Assembly: GCA_937896205.1 (NCBI GenBank)
Contig: CALBNA010000060.1
Span: 1-13,134, forward strand
Direction: 5' to 3'
DNA length: 13,134 nt
From: an uncultured Campylobacter sp.
GTDB taxonomy: Bacteria > Campylobacterota > Campylobacteria > Campylobacterales > Campylobacteraceae
Position 1 is the stretch's first letter. Every line of letters begins with the position of its first letter. This document shows, one piece after another, positions 1-8,036 of the stretch. The notes beneath the pieces were generated by a model that ran no database searches, was not told the origin of the DNA, and saw nothing but the letters and a program-made list of their open reading frames with translations. Made by a program: the position numbers and the translations under genes.

Positions 1-384
1 AGACAGGGGTATGCATCTAGCAGTTACGAACGCGAAAGTGCGAAGTAAAGGAAGGCGACGCTCTACTCCGCTTTGCTCGTAGCTGTAAACAGAGCGTATG
101 TAGAGCCCCTTCCACCTCCCAAGAAAAATAAAAAGCTTGACTAAAAAGAGAACTTTTATTTTGCGGCCCTCGCTTTGTCCTCGCACTATTTCTTAACGCA
201 TAAAAGTAAAGCTGCTTAAGGCAAATTAAGGTTTCGGCATCAAATTTAAAAACCAAATTTAGCACTTTCAAGATGTGGGTCTGGGTGAGTAAAATTTAAA
301 GTAAAGCCAAAAATAGGGCGCAAATTTATGAGTTTAAAATGCACCCGTTTTTTGAGCAAATTTTACCGCCAAGCGGCGGCAAAT
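1..384. other. Intergenic region without a convincing gene
   Basis: This stretch lies downstream of the flavodoxin gene and I see no gene in it that I would defend. One open frame on the minus strand (271-17, 84 codons) has no family resemblance I recognise. It has an irregular composition, rich in Arg, Ser and Leu, and it overlaps a GC-rich inverted repeat at 50-113. The half next to the flavodoxin holds a terminator-like hairpin (358-386) and several AAATTT motifs (around 242-365). The GC-rich left part differs in texture from the AT-rich right part, which could mark the edge of a repeated element or an unannotated RNA; that is inference. Confidence 0.5.
50..113. repeat. Imperfect inverted repeat, possible structured RNA
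   Basis: The left arm, GGAAGG (50-55) plus GCTCTAC (60-66), pairs with the right arm, GTAGAGC (100-106) plus CCTTCC (108-113). That gives 13 paired positions with a small internal loop. Between the arms a smaller stem is possible (GCTC at 75-78 with GAGC at 92-95), as is a CTGT/ACAG mini-hairpin around 83-92. No T-tract follows, so it does not look like a simple terminator. It could be a small structured RNA, part of a dispersed repeat, or chance. Confidence 0.35.
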
Positions 385-386
385 TT
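358..386 (-). terminator. Terminator-like hairpin after the flavodoxin gene
   Basis: Directly downstream of the flavodoxin stop codon, CCGCC (366-370) pairs with GGCGG (375-379) across the loop AAGC. The stem is flanked by AAATTT at 358-363 and again at 381-386, the second copy overlapping the stop codon. Read on the minus strand it is a strong GC stem followed by TAAAATTT rather than a long U-tract, so termination efficiency is uncertain. Its position at the end of the nine-gene operon supports the call. Confidence 0.5.
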
Positions 387-894
387 ATATTCCTTTAAAT
401 GCTGCTCTTGCTTTTTCTAGGTCGTTTGCGTCTGGGTGAGTTGCGGCTCTAGCCCATCTGGCTTCGCGCTCCGGAGTTACGGCGTAGCGCGGGTCGTTTG
501 GCGCTGCTTCGCCCATTTTGCGTAGCTGCTCGATGACTTTTGGATCGATGGCGCCTTGACAGTAAAATTCGCGTAAAATTTCATTTTCGCCCTCGCGCAA
601 TACGACTTTTGCCTTTTCTAGGCAGTTCATCGCGTGCTCGTGCTCGGGATCCATGCCTAGCGTCATAAACAGGCCGACTTTTTTGCCCTTTACCTCGCGT
701 AAAAAGCGTTTAAATTTAGGCTCGGCATCGCCCTTATCGACGTAAAATCCAAGCGCGATAAAGTCGTATCGGTCCAAATCTAGATGCAGATCCTCGCTAA
801 ATTTGACCGCTTCGCAGCCAAGCTCGTTTGCGATGGCAAGACCGACTTTCTCGGTATTTCCGGTCGCGCTCGTATAGATAACTATTTTTTTCAT
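385..894 (-). CDS. Flavodoxin-family protein, likely partner of the radical SAM heme enzyme (HmuF-like)
   Basis: This 169-residue soluble protein begins with a flavodoxin FMN-phosphate loop (TSATGNT, residues 8-14). Its flavodoxin core ends around residue 105, at the segment beginning MTLGMDP. The C-terminal part (FYCQGAID, then a charged helix and THPDANDLEKA) resembles the Flavodoxin_3 type of domain rather than classical electron-transfer flavodoxins. Its ATG overlaps the radical SAM stop codon as ATGA, with AAAGGA six bases upstream, so the two genes are probably translated together. In fusobacterial and enteric heme loci a flavodoxin next to a ChuW-like enzyme is thought to supply electrons for porphyrin ring opening or to reduce the product. 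That role is inferred here from position. It could instead be a general flavin reductase-like protein. Confidence 0.85.
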   Translation of the reverse strand: MKKIVIYTSATGNTEKVGLAIANELGCEAVKFSEDLHLDLDRYDFIALGFYVDKGDAEPKFKRFLREVKGKKVGLFMTLGMDPEHEHAMNCLEKAKVVLREGENEILREFYCQGAIDPKVIEQLRKMGEAAPNDPRYAVTPEREARWARAATHPDANDLEKARAAFKGI

Positions 895-2114
895 TCAAAG
901 TCCTTTTGTGAGATATTTGCTACTTCGGTGCCGATCGACATGCCCCAAAATACGCCGTCCGTCGTGTAGTTTAAAAAGCCGTTTTCTATGTGCATATAGC
1001 CTTTGCTTTCGCATTTTTTGAAAAACTCCATTAGCGCACTAAACGTCTCGTTGCTAACTAGGCTTTTTACCTGCGCGAGGTCGATTTTTGGGTACATAAA
1101 GAGGCTTTTTAGCCGCGCTTCGGCACGCTGTTTATCGTCTACTTTGTTTATCATACGCATTTTTTCTTTAGCGTTATAGATGTCGTAGTAGCCTAGCCTT
1201 CCGCCAGAGCCCCTACCTAACGGCAGGATATCGGCACCCTCGTGGCTTAGGCGGATATACTGATAGCGGTCGCGGCCGATGCGGTTAAATTTAGTATGCT
1301 CTAGCACCTCGTAGTTACCCGTGCCCAGCAGCTTTTCAAAGAAAGCGTTGTGCAGCTCGTGCTCGTAGTTCACGTCGTAGTAGTCCTGCGACACGGTCTT
1401 TGCGAGCTGCGATTTTTCAAAAAGCTGAAGCGAATAAAAGCTCGTGCTGTCGATGTTTAGCTCATCGACTAGGCGGGCGTCTTCTAGCACTTCGTCTATC
1501 GTTTGTTCGGGGTAGTTAAATATAATATCCGTGCAAACCATGCCGCTAAAATTTTGCTTGATCATTTTTAGGTGCTCTATCGCGCCTTTTTTATCGTGGA
1601 CGCGGTTTAGCAGCTTGCGGCCTTTGTCCGAAAATGTCTGCACGCCGATGCTAAAGCGGTTTACGCCTAGGCTTTCTAGCAGGCGCACTTTGCTTAAATT
1701 TAGATTATGCAGCGTGGTTTCTAGGCTAAATTCGCAGTCGTCCGAGATATTAAAATTTGAGCGCAGAGCCGTGATGATCGGTTCTAGGTGCTTTTCTTTT
1801 AGTATCGTAGGAGTTCCGCCGCCAAAATAGACGCTGCGGATATCTTTAGCTTGCAGATACGGGAATTTGCCGTATTTTTCGATCTCGCCAAGTAGATACT
1901 GCGTGTAGCTATCTAGCTCGTCTTCTAGCTTTGTGCGGTTCATCGAGCAAAACGAGCAGATATTATCACAAAAAGGCACGTGGATGTATATCACGCCGTC
2001 CTTTTGCGCAGGTAGCTCCTCGGTTAAAAATTTCTCGACCTCGGCGTTAGTCGCCATCTTTATCTTTTTGGGACGCGTCGGCCCGGCGTGCCCTTTTTGC
2101 CTGGTTTCAAACAT
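891..2114 (-). CDS. hmuW: HemN-like radical SAM protein, probable anaerobic heme-degrading enzyme (ChuW/HutW/HmuW family)
   Basis: This 407-residue cytoplasmic enzyme carries the radical SAM cluster motif CX3CX2C (C49, C53, C56, in HVPFCDNICSFC). It also has the GGGTP motif for SAM binding (98-102) and the HemN-family strand SIGVQTF. The family includes coproporphyrinogen oxidase HemN, the chaperone HemW, and the anaerobilin synthases ChuW/HutW/HmuW, which open the heme ring oxygen-independently and release iron. Placement in a TonB/ABC uptake operon, directly followed by a flavodoxin, favours the last group. The start is ATG with GGAGGA just upstream, and it abuts the tonB stop codon with no gap. 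The N-terminal 20 residues are basic and divergent. Canonical HemN genes are not normally sited in uptake operons, but without an alignment the subfamily remains an inference. Confidence 0.82.
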   Translation of the reverse strand: MFETRQKGHAGPTRPKKIKMATNAEVEKFLTEELPAQKDGVIYIHVPFCDNICSFCSMNRTKLEDELDSYTQYLLGEIEKYGKFPYLQAKDIRSVYFGGGTPTILKEKHLEPIITALRSNFNISDDCEFSLETTLHNLNLSKVRLLESLGVNRFSIGVQTFSDKGRKLLNRVHDKKGAIEHLKMIKQNFSGMVCTDIIFNYPEQTIDEVLEDARLVDELNIDSTSFYSLQLFEKSQLAKTVSQDYYDVNYEHELHNAFFEKLLGTGNYEVLEHTKFNRIGRDRYQYIRLSHEGADILPLGRGSGGRLGYYDIYNAKEKMRMINKVDDKQRAEARLKSLFMYPKIDLAQVKSLVSNETFSALMEFFKKCESKGYMHIENGFLNYTTDGVFWGMSIGTEVANISQKDFE

Positions 2115-2900
2115 CTATTCCTCCGTTTTGAACTCGTAAGGTTTGGTAATTATACAGTGCGATATATTTTTTAACGCTTTAATTTCTAACTCCTTTGTTA
2201 TTTTCACCGCTTCGTCGTTAAAAATTTTATTTTTCCCGCGAACGGCTATTATCTTTATCTCTCCGTCAAATTTAAAATCAACCTCGACTCTAAACGTCCC
2301 GTCTAGTCTCAGCATGAGCGCTTTTTTGGGGTATTTGGCCTCGGGCTCGCGCGCCACGGTAAAGCCCACGCCCTCTTTGCAGGCGTTTTGCTCTTTTGCT
2401 TTGCCGCTATTTTGCTCGGCAGGCTGCTTTGCGGGAGTTAAATTTGAGCTAGGCTGCGCGCTTTGCTCGGCGGTTAAAATTTGAGTCGGTGCGGGCGCGG
2501 GTGCTGGTTTAAATTTAGGCTCCTCTTTTACCGTTTGCGCAGGCTTTGGCGAAATTTGCTTTTTTATTTTTGGCTTTGGGGGTTGCTTTTTCTCCTCCTT
2601 TGGCTTTTTGGGTTCGCTCTCTACCGGCTTTGGCTGTAAAATTTCGGGTTGTGGCTCGGGCTCGGGCTCAAATTTGACCAGTTCGGGCTGCGTTTCTTGC
2701 GGCCATTCCATAGGTTTTTCTAGCGGCTCGGCGCTTTGAGGCGGCACATACTCTCTAGTCTCTTTACTAGGCTCTTCTTGTGTCAAATTTAGCTTTATTT
2801 TTATCGTTTCTTGCGGTTTTGCGCTCTCTATCTGGCGCGAGTTTAACGGCAAAAAAAGCAGAGCTAAATTTAAAACGAGAGAGACTAGAAAATAGCGCAT
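2115..2900 (-). CDS. tonB: TonB energy-transducing protein
   Basis: This 261-residue inner-membrane protein spans the periplasm and passes proton-motive energy from ExbB-ExbD to outer-membrane receptors. Residues 2-19 form the membrane anchor. Residues about 28-172 are a long Pro/Glu/Lys/Gln-rich rod. Residues about 175-258 form the TonB C-terminal domain, with the YP pair (190-191), LDGTFRVEVDFKFDGEI and GKNKIFNDEAVK. The cytoplasmic tail is almost absent. Where E. coli TonB has Ser-x3-His in the membrane helix, this one has Ser7-x3-Asn11. Cys174 and Cys249 flank the C-terminal domain and might form a disulfide. The ATG overlaps the upstream stop as TAATG, and the ribosome binding site is weak, so translational coupling is likely. 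Low sequence complexity of the rod is normal for the family. Confidence 0.92.
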   Translation of the reverse strand: MRYFLVSLVLNLALLFLPLNSRQIESAKPQETIKIKLNLTQEEPSKETREYVPPQSAEPLEKPMEWPQETQPELVKFEPEPEPQPEILQPKPVESEPKKPKEEKKQPPKPKIKKQISPKPAQTVKEEPKFKPAPAPAPTQILTAEQSAQPSSNLTPAKQPAEQNSGKAKEQNACKEGVGFTVAREPEAKYPKKALMLRLDGTFRVEVDFKFDGEIKIIAVRGKNKIFNDEAVKITKELEIKALKNISHCIITKPYEFKTEE

Positions 2901-3721
2901 TATTTACTTAGCATCTCGTAAAATTTATCTACGGCTTCGCCTATGCGAGGCGTTCCTCTAAGTAGCAGCGAGGAGGGCACGGTGAGTACTTTGCCGTTTT
3001 TTGCGGCGGTCGTTTTTTTAAGCACCGGATTTTGTTTTAGGAAATTTTCGCCATCCCCGCCCATGCCGCCGATAACGACGATGTAGTCTGGATTTTGCGA
3101 TAAGATAAACTCGGTCGATACGATCGGAGTAGAGCCTTCTACGTTATCGGCGATGTTTTTTAGTCCGAGTTTGTTAAAGATATCGCCCGGCAGCGTCTTT
3201 GAGCTAAAGCCCGTAAGCGGCGTCGAGGAAAATACCGCTAGTATCTTTTTACCCTTTACCTCGCTGTTTGCGAAAGAGTCGATTTTGGATTTTATCTCGC
3301 TTACGACTTCGCTCGCTTTTTGCTCTTTGCCCGTTACTTTGCCGATTTCTTCGATATTTTTGTAGATATCGCCGACGCTATCTGCTTTTAGCGTGAGGGT
3401 TTTTAGGTTAAATTTAGCAAGGCTCTCGTTTACGTTTGCCGAGTGAAAGCTGGTGACAACGAGATCAGGCTTTAGTTCGACGATCTGCTCGATATTTGGC
3501 TTCGTGTACGTGCCTACGCTTTTTAGTTTTACGGTTTGATCCTCGGGCCAAATTTTAGAAAACTGAAGCGTAGCGATGGCTGCCAGCTGATCCTGCGCGC
3601 CTAGCATATAGACTATCTCGACGACTGATGGGTCAAGTACGACTAGTTTTTTGGGCGCGTTTGCGGTTAAATTCGCCAAAAGACAACTGGCTGCAAGCAA
3701 AAGTGCGGCTATTTTTTTCAT
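2900..3721 (-). CDS. hmuT: Periplasmic heme/iron-chelate binding protein of the ABC uptake system (HmuT-like)
   Basis: This protein of about 273 residues belongs to the class III periplasmic binding proteins (PF01497 type). It has two lobes around a long helix and typical blocks: VVLDPSVVEIVYMLGA, PNIEQIVELKPDLVV, and a final RIGEAVDKFYEML. A Sec signal (MKK, then a hydrophobic run) ends at TANA before PKK. Cys13 is probably too near the start to be a lipobox. I chose the ATG at 3721 because AAAGGA sits seven bases upstream; an in-frame TTG at 3736 lacks such a site. A Tyr in VGTYTKPN lies where the ligand Tyr falls in HmuT/ShuT proteins, which would suit heme. Heme specificity is inferred from the operon, and siderophore or cobalamin are alternatives. 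Confidence 0.85.
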   Translation of the reverse strand: MKKIAALLLAASCLLANLTANAPKKLVVLDPSVVEIVYMLGAQDQLAAIATLQFSKIWPEDQTVKLKSVGTYTKPNIEQIVELKPDLVVTSFHSANVNESLAKFNLKTLTLKADSVGDIYKNIEEIGKVTGKEQKASEVVSEIKSKIDSFANSEVKGKKILAVFSSTPLTGFSSKTLPGDIFNKLGLKNIADNVEGSTPIVSTEFILSQNPDYIVVIGGMGGDGENFLKQNPVLKKTTAAKNGKVLTVPSSLLLRGTPRIGEAVDKFYEMLSK

Positions 3722-3751
3722 AGAAAATCCTTTCAAATTTGATTTGTAAAT

Positions 3752-4519
3752 TTATCGCTTTACGGGCACTACGAACGGCATGCCGTCGTGTTCTAAAATT
3801 TCGCAGTTTAGCCCGTAAATTTCATATAAAATTTCTTTCGTATAAAGCTGCTTTGCCGTACCTGCGTAGCGTATCTCGCCGTCTTTTAGCATCACGAGTT
3901 CGTCGCAAAACATAGCGGCTAAATTTAGATCGTGCAGCACGGCTACGGTGAGTAAATTTAGCTCCCTAGTTAAATTTTCGCAGATCTTTAGCATCTGGAC
4001 CCCGTAGTTTAGATCTAGCGCGCTCGTAGGCTCGTCAAGAAGCAAAATCTTTGGCTCGCTAACTAGCGCTCTAGCAAGCAGTACGCGCTGAAATTCGCCG
4101 CCGCTTAAGGAGTGGGCGCTGCGTTTGGCAAACCGCTCTACGTCAAGCAGGCGCATGATCTCGTAGGTTTTTGCAATATCGTTTGCGTCGTATCCGCTAA
4201 ACTGGCTTTTTAGGTGACAAAAGCGCCCCGTCAGCACGATATCCTCGACCGTTAGAGGCATACTTAAAACCGTTTTTTGCGGCACGAAGCCTAAAATTTT
4301 AGCCAGCTCTTTTAGCGAATAATCCTCCAGCTTTTTGTTTTCTAAGGTTATTACGCCGCTATTTGGCGATAAAATTCTTAGGATATTTTTTAAAAGAGTG
4401 GATTTGCCGCAGCCGTTTGGGCCCAAAATCCCTACGAATCGACCGTTTTTGAGGCTTAAATTTACGTTTTTTAGTATCTCTTTTTTTCCGTAGCTAAAGC
4501 ATAGTTTTTCTACTTTCAC
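3752..4519 (-). CDS. hmuV: ABC transporter ATP-binding protein for heme/iron-chelate uptake (HmuV/FecE-like)
   Basis: This 255-residue ATPase powers inner-membrane import. Walker A is GPNGCGKST (33-41), the Q-loop is Q81, and the signature is LSGGE (138-142). Walker B is ILLLDE (158-163), followed by a D-loop SALD, and the switch His is H196 (AVLHDLN). Length and spacing match FecE/BtuD/HmuV proteins. It starts with GTG one base after the permease stop codon. The AGGAG eight bases upstream lies inside the end of the permease gene, which supports that start and coupled translation. It forms the import complex with the permease and binding protein on either side of it in the operon. The substrate cannot be read from the ATPase itself. 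Confidence 0.9.
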   Translation of the reverse strand: MKVEKLCFSYGKKEILKNVNLSLKNGRFVGILGPNGCGKSTLLKNILRILSPNSGVITLENKKLEDYSLKELAKILGFVPQKTVLSMPLTVEDIVLTGRFCHLKSQFSGYDANDIAKTYEIMRLLDVERFAKRSAHSLSGGEFQRVLLARALVSEPKILLLDEPTSALDLNYGVQMLKICENLTRELNLLTVAVLHDLNLAAMFCDELVMLKDGEIRYAGTAKQLYTKEILYEIYGLNCEILEHDGMPFVVPVKR

Positions 4520-4520
4520 C

Positions 4521-5501
4521 TTATATGCTCCTGCTTGAGCGGATAGCTAAAAATAGAAAAAACGGAGCGCCGAAAAACGCCGTAACCACGCCAATAGGCA
4601 CCTCGGTCGGGCTTAGGACGCTTTTGCCTATCGTGTCGCAGGCTAGCAGGAAAAACCCGCCCGCAAAGGCGCTAATTGGTATCAAAACGATGTTGCTCGA
4701 GGTTTTTAGTATCATGCGTAGCGTGTGCGGGATGATGAGCCCCACAAAGCCTATCATGCCCGTAAACGCGACCGAAAACGCCACGGCTAAAGACGAGACG
4801 ATGAGCAGGCGTTTTTTCATCTTTTCTACGTCCACGCCTAGGCTTTGAGCCTCTTCGTCGCCGCTTAGGATGACGTTTAGCTCAAATCGCTTAAAGTAAA
4901 AATACGCCATAGATAGCACGAGAGGAACGCTTATGTAGGCGATCTTTTCCCAGTTGGCAGAGCCCACGTATCCCATCATCCACGCTACTATCTTAAAGCT
5001 ATCCTCGCCGATGAGGTAGGTCGCAAAGCTCGTAAATGCGCCCAGAAACGACGAAAATGCGATACCGATGATAAGAAGCGTGGCGATGGATTTGCCTTTT
5101 TTGGAGAGTTTAAAAATGAGCACCGAAAGTATCGCCGCGCTAAAAAAGGCAAACACTCCGTAGTAAAAATCGGGCAGCTTTAAAAGATAGGCCGCCACGG
5201 CGCCAAAGGTCGCGGCGGAGGCGATGCCGATGATGTAGGGATCGGCTAACGGGTTTAAAAATACGCTTTGCACGACGACGCCAGAGCTTGCTAAAAGCAT
5301 GCCGATTAAAAAGGCCATTATGACGCGAGGCAAGCGGATTTCTAGCAGGATGGTTTCCTTTATCTCGTCTATCTCGCCGCCGCTTGCAAATTTGATTATA
5401 TCTTGCCACGAGATATCGGCTCCGCCAAGACTAAGCGAAAATACAAAAAGCAGCGCCGTAAGCGCCGCCAAAACCGCCGTAACTCCGTTTTTAGTAGGCA
5501 T
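4521..5501 (-). CDS. hmuU: FecCD-family permease for heme/iron-chelate import (HmuU-like)
   Basis: This 326-residue polytopic inner-membrane protein has about nine or ten hydrophobic helices. It carries the FecCD/BtuC hallmarks: RLPRVIMAFLIGMLLASSG near residue 60, NPLADPYIIGI, then GLIIPHTLRMIL, and a C-terminal EVPIGVVTAFFGAPFFL. It would dimerise and couple to the ATPase encoded next. The ATG overlaps the last 11 bases of the receptor gene, and the only ribosome site is a weak GAG. Expression therefore probably depends on translation of the receptor. No damage is visible. Family assignment is firm; substrate is inferred from the operon. Confidence 0.9.
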   Translation of the reverse strand: MPTKNGVTAVLAALTALLFVFSLSLGGADISWQDIIKFASGGEIDEIKETILLEIRLPRVIMAFLIGMLLASSGVVVQSVFLNPLADPYIIGIASAATFGAVAAYLLKLPDFYYGVFAFFSAAILSVLIFKLSKKGKSIATLLIIGIAFSSFLGAFTSFATYLIGEDSFKIVAWMMGYVGSANWEKIAYISVPLVLSMAYFYFKRFELNVILSGDEEAQSLGVDVEKMKKRLLIVSSLAVAFSVAFTGMIGFVGLIIPHTLRMILKTSSNIVLIPISAFAGGFFLLACDTIGKSVLSPTEVPIGVVTAFFGAPFFLFLAIRSSRSI

Positions 5502-7563
5502 ACTTAAACTCTACGTAGTAGTTTCTCTCGTCGGCGGGTTCGTATATGTCCTCTAGCTCGCTTTGATAGGAGTCGTATTTTTTGTTGAATAAATTTTTAA
5601 CTCCCGCAGATACTGAAAATCCGCCTTTAAATTTATACTTCGCGCCAAGATCCACTAGTGTTCTAGAGACGGTTTGCGTCTCGTAGCCCGAGATATCGGT
5701 CACGCCAGAGTAGATCGCTCTTTTTAGCTTTGATAGGTATTTGACGTCAAGGAGTAAATTTAGATCCTTGATCGGCTCGTAATCGATGCTAGCGACAAAT
5801 TTGCTCTTTTGCACGGTCGGTACTTCCATACCTTTGTTGCTACCTTTTTTAAATTCGGCTTTTACGTAGGAGAAGGTCTGGCTGGTTTTTAGGTTGTCTA
5901 AAATTTGCTGCTCGGCGTAGAGTTCGGCTCCGTATCTCCTAACGTCGTCTAAATTTATAAAAAACCAGCCGTCGGTTATGTTGTTAGTTAGCGTTCTGGT
6001 GTAGATTTCGTTTTTCGTATCGGTTAAAAACACGGTCGCGCTTATAAAATTATCATAGATCATATCCCTCACGCCAAGCTCGTAGGTTTGGTAGGTTTCT
6101 GATTTTAGATTATTTACTACGTAGTCGGTTCTGTTTGGCTTATCTACGAACTGAACTGGCGAGGGCGAGACGAAGCCGCGCTCAAATTTAAAATAAACGT
6201 TGCCGGTGTCTGAGTATTTAAAGCTAGGCGTTATCTCAAAGGCGTGGTTGTCCGAGTTTTTCTTGCCTTTAAAGGACGAATCGCTAGTTATCGTTCGGCC
6301 AGGCGTCATGGCGACGACGGAGTGCGAGCGTCTATCCATGTTGTTTCTAGCTAGCTCGAGTCTATATCCCGCGCTCAAAGAAAACTGATCGGTAAAGCCG
6401 TGCTTTTCTAGCACGTAAAACGAATGCGTTTTCTTTTCTACGTCAAATTTGGTCGTGACGTCGGCGCTTACAGTGATGGGGCCGCGTCTGCTCGTAGATT
6501 TCGAGAGTATAGATCTTTTGGCCTCTTGTCTTAAAAAGTCGTAGCCGAATATAAAATCTCCGCTGCCGTAGCCGTATTTGCCCTTAAATTTAGCCCCGGC
6601 TTGTTTGTCGGTTAGCCCTAGCGCTCCGCTGTCGCCGTCTTTGTAGGCGCTATAGGAGTCCATGGTTAGCTTTTGATAGTAAGGCGATAGATTAAACGCC
6701 AGCGCGTCGTTTAAATTTATAGAGTAGTCGGCATTTACGCTAACTCTTTTGTTTAGATAGTCGGTTTTACTTGATCCCGCTTGTCTTCTATCCTTCTCTA
6801 GCTGAGCTTTGCTTAGGGCGCCGGTAGTGCGGCTTTTGTCTTTAAAATAGCTTGAGTTTATAGATAGCGCCTGATCGTCCGTTATCTGATAGGTTAGGCC
6901 GCCCGAGACGTAGTCTTCTTTGGTTTTATCTCCGCGTCTATAGCCGTTTGAGTCAGATTTTTTCGCGTTTAGTTTCAAAGATAGCGCGTCGGTTACTCCG
7001 CCGCCCACGTTTAGGGCTACGTCTTTATATGAGTAGGAGGCGAGCTTGCTAGAGACGCCCGCGTAAAATTTCTTTTTGCTTTTTTTGGTGATGATATTTA
7101 TCACGCCTCCCATCGTGCCGCTGCCGTATAGCACGGTGCCACCCCCAGGAACTATCTCTATCCTATCTACGTCCTCGATAGGTATCATATCTACGGGGAT
7201 CCTAGTAGGCGTAGTGTCGATCATGTTTAGCGCGACGCCGTCCACCATCACCTTTACGGTCGTGGTCGATCTAGCCGACGAGCTCCTTCTGGAACCTTGT
7301 CCGCGCATATCTACGTTGTTGCCGTTTAGGCTGACGCCCGGAGCTTTTTCGAGGGCTTCTTTGATATCGCGGTATCCCCTGTCCTCTATCTCTTTTGCGG
7401 TTATAACGGTTACGTTTCTAACCTCGTCTTTTAGCGCGCTCTCAAAGCCAGTCGTAGTTATGACGGTGGCGTCTAGTCTAGTGGAGCTATCCTCCGCGGC
7501 GTATAAATTTATACTTGCTATCAGCGAAAGCGCGATAGCTCCTTGGCTTGATTTAGCAATCAT
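5491..7563 (-). CDS. TonB-dependent outer-membrane receptor, probably for heme
   Basis: The protein has 690 residues. A Sec signal (1-22, ending LYA) is followed by a likely TonB box (DATVITTTGFE, 31-41) and a plug domain with VTVITAKEIEDRGYRDIKEAL, DMRGQG and VDRIEIVPGGGTVLYGSG. A 22-strand-type barrel follows and ends in the aromatic YVEFKYAY. An excellent AAGGAG lies seven bases before the ATG. It sits 50 bases behind exbD and is followed without a gap by the permease, so it supplies ligand to the ABC system. The FRAP and NPNL motifs typical of many heme receptors are replaced by FERGFVSPSP and NNLKSET. A Ser/Arg-rich plug loop (91-102) is distinctive. It is clearly paralogous to the broken receptor at 10903-8819. 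Heme as ligand is inference. Confidence 0.88.
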   Translation of the reverse strand: MIAKSSQGAIALSLIASINLYAAEDSSTRLDATVITTTGFESALKDEVRNVTVITAKEIEDRGYRDIKEALEKAPGVSLNGNNVDMRGQGSRRSSSARSTTTVKVMVDGVALNMIDTTPTRIPVDMIPIEDVDRIEIVPGGGTVLYGSGTMGGVINIITKKSKKKFYAGVSSKLASYSYKDVALNVGGGVTDALSLKLNAKKSDSNGYRRGDKTKEDYVSGGLTYQITDDQALSINSSYFKDKSRTTGALSKAQLEKDRRQAGSSKTDYLNKRVSVNADYSINLNDALAFNLSPYYQKLTMDSYSAYKDGDSGALGLTDKQAGAKFKGKYGYGSGDFIFGYDFLRQEAKRSILSKSTSRRGPITVSADVTTKFDVEKKTHSFYVLEKHGFTDQFSLSAGYRLELARNNMDRRSHSVVAMTPGRTITSDSSFKGKKNSDNHAFEITPSFKYSDTGNVYFKFERGFVSPSPVQFVDKPNRTDYVVNNLKSETYQTYELGVRDMIYDNFISATVFLTDTKNEIYTRTLTNNITDGWFFINLDDVRRYGAELYAEQQILDNLKTSQTFSYVKAEFKKGSNKGMEVPTVQKSKFVASIDYEPIKDLNLLLDVKYLSKLKRAIYSGVTDISGYETQTVSRTLVDLGAKYKFKGGFSVSAGVKNLFNKKYDSYQSELEDIYEPADERNYYVEFKYAY

Positions 7564-7613
7564 AGTTGTTCTCCTTGGTTAAATTTACAGGGAGATAAAA
7601 CCGGGTTCATTTT

Positions 7614-8036
7614 CTATCCTTTCGGCTTTTTCTTGATATTTAGCTCGACGTTTTGCGTGCCGCTATCTTTTAAAATAGAGATCAAATTTACGACCTCGCC
7701 GTAGTTTATAGCTCCATCTGCGTTTAGTTTGACGCTCTCTTTTTGCTTTGGGGTTAAATTTGCGATTTGAGCGGCTAGATCTGCTAAATTTAAGCTTTTT
7801 TGCTCGCCGTTTATACTCAAAAGCACTTCGCCGCTAAGCAGATAAAAAACCTCGACGTTTTTGGTATCTTTTTCGTCCAAATTTGACGCGCTTTGGGGTA
7901 GGGCGATGTCGATGTGGGCAAATTTGTTAAAAGAGGTCGTAACCATAAAAAATAGCAAAAGTACGAATATCACGTCGATCAAATTTAGCATCGAGATACC
8001 GGCGTATCTGGTCTTATCTCTGCGGACATACTTCAC
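7614..8036 (-). CDS. exbD: ExbD, biopolymer transport protein
   Basis: This inner-membrane protein has one transmembrane helix. It couples proton flow to TonB together with ExbB. From the GTG at 8036 it is 140 residues: a short basic cytoplasmic tail, then LIDVIFVLLLFFM with the essential Asp (D21), and a periplasmic domain. I prefer this GTG because AGGAG lies five bases upstream and the resulting tail length is normal. A longer TTG-started version from 8063 has no comparable site. The gene overlaps the end of exbB by 23 bases. The periplasmic domain looks complete, and no frameshift is seen. Confidence 0.9.
   Translation of the reverse strand: MKYVRRDKTRYAGISMLNLIDVIFVLLLFFMVTTSFNKFAHIDIALPQSASNLDEKDTKNVEVFYLLSGEVLLSINGEQKSLNLADLAAQIANLTPKQKESVKLNADGAINYGEVVNLISILKDSGTQNVELNIKKKPKG

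Noticed and set aside
17..271. 84-codon open frame on the minus strand
   Set aside because: No recognisable family, overlaps an inverted repeat, and lies in a region of odd composition. Most likely not a gene, although a repeat-derived hypothetical cannot be excluded.
891..2114. Coproporphyrinogen oxidase HemN for heme synthesis
   Set aside because: The motifs alone allow it, but siting between tonB and a flavodoxin in an uptake operon favours the degradative ChuW/HmuW branch. Kept as an alternative, not as the call.
3722..3736. TTG start at 3736 for the binding protein
   Set aside because: It would place the ribosome binding site inside the gene and add five residues ahead of a normal MKK signal-peptide start.
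4525..4848. 107-codon plus-strand open frame opposite the permease
   Set aside because: Antisense to the conserved FecCD C-terminal region; no independent motif.
7076..7582. 168-codon plus-strand open frame opposite the intact receptor
   Set aside because: It lies wholly within and antisense to a well-supported receptor gene and has no family features, so it is a coding shadow.
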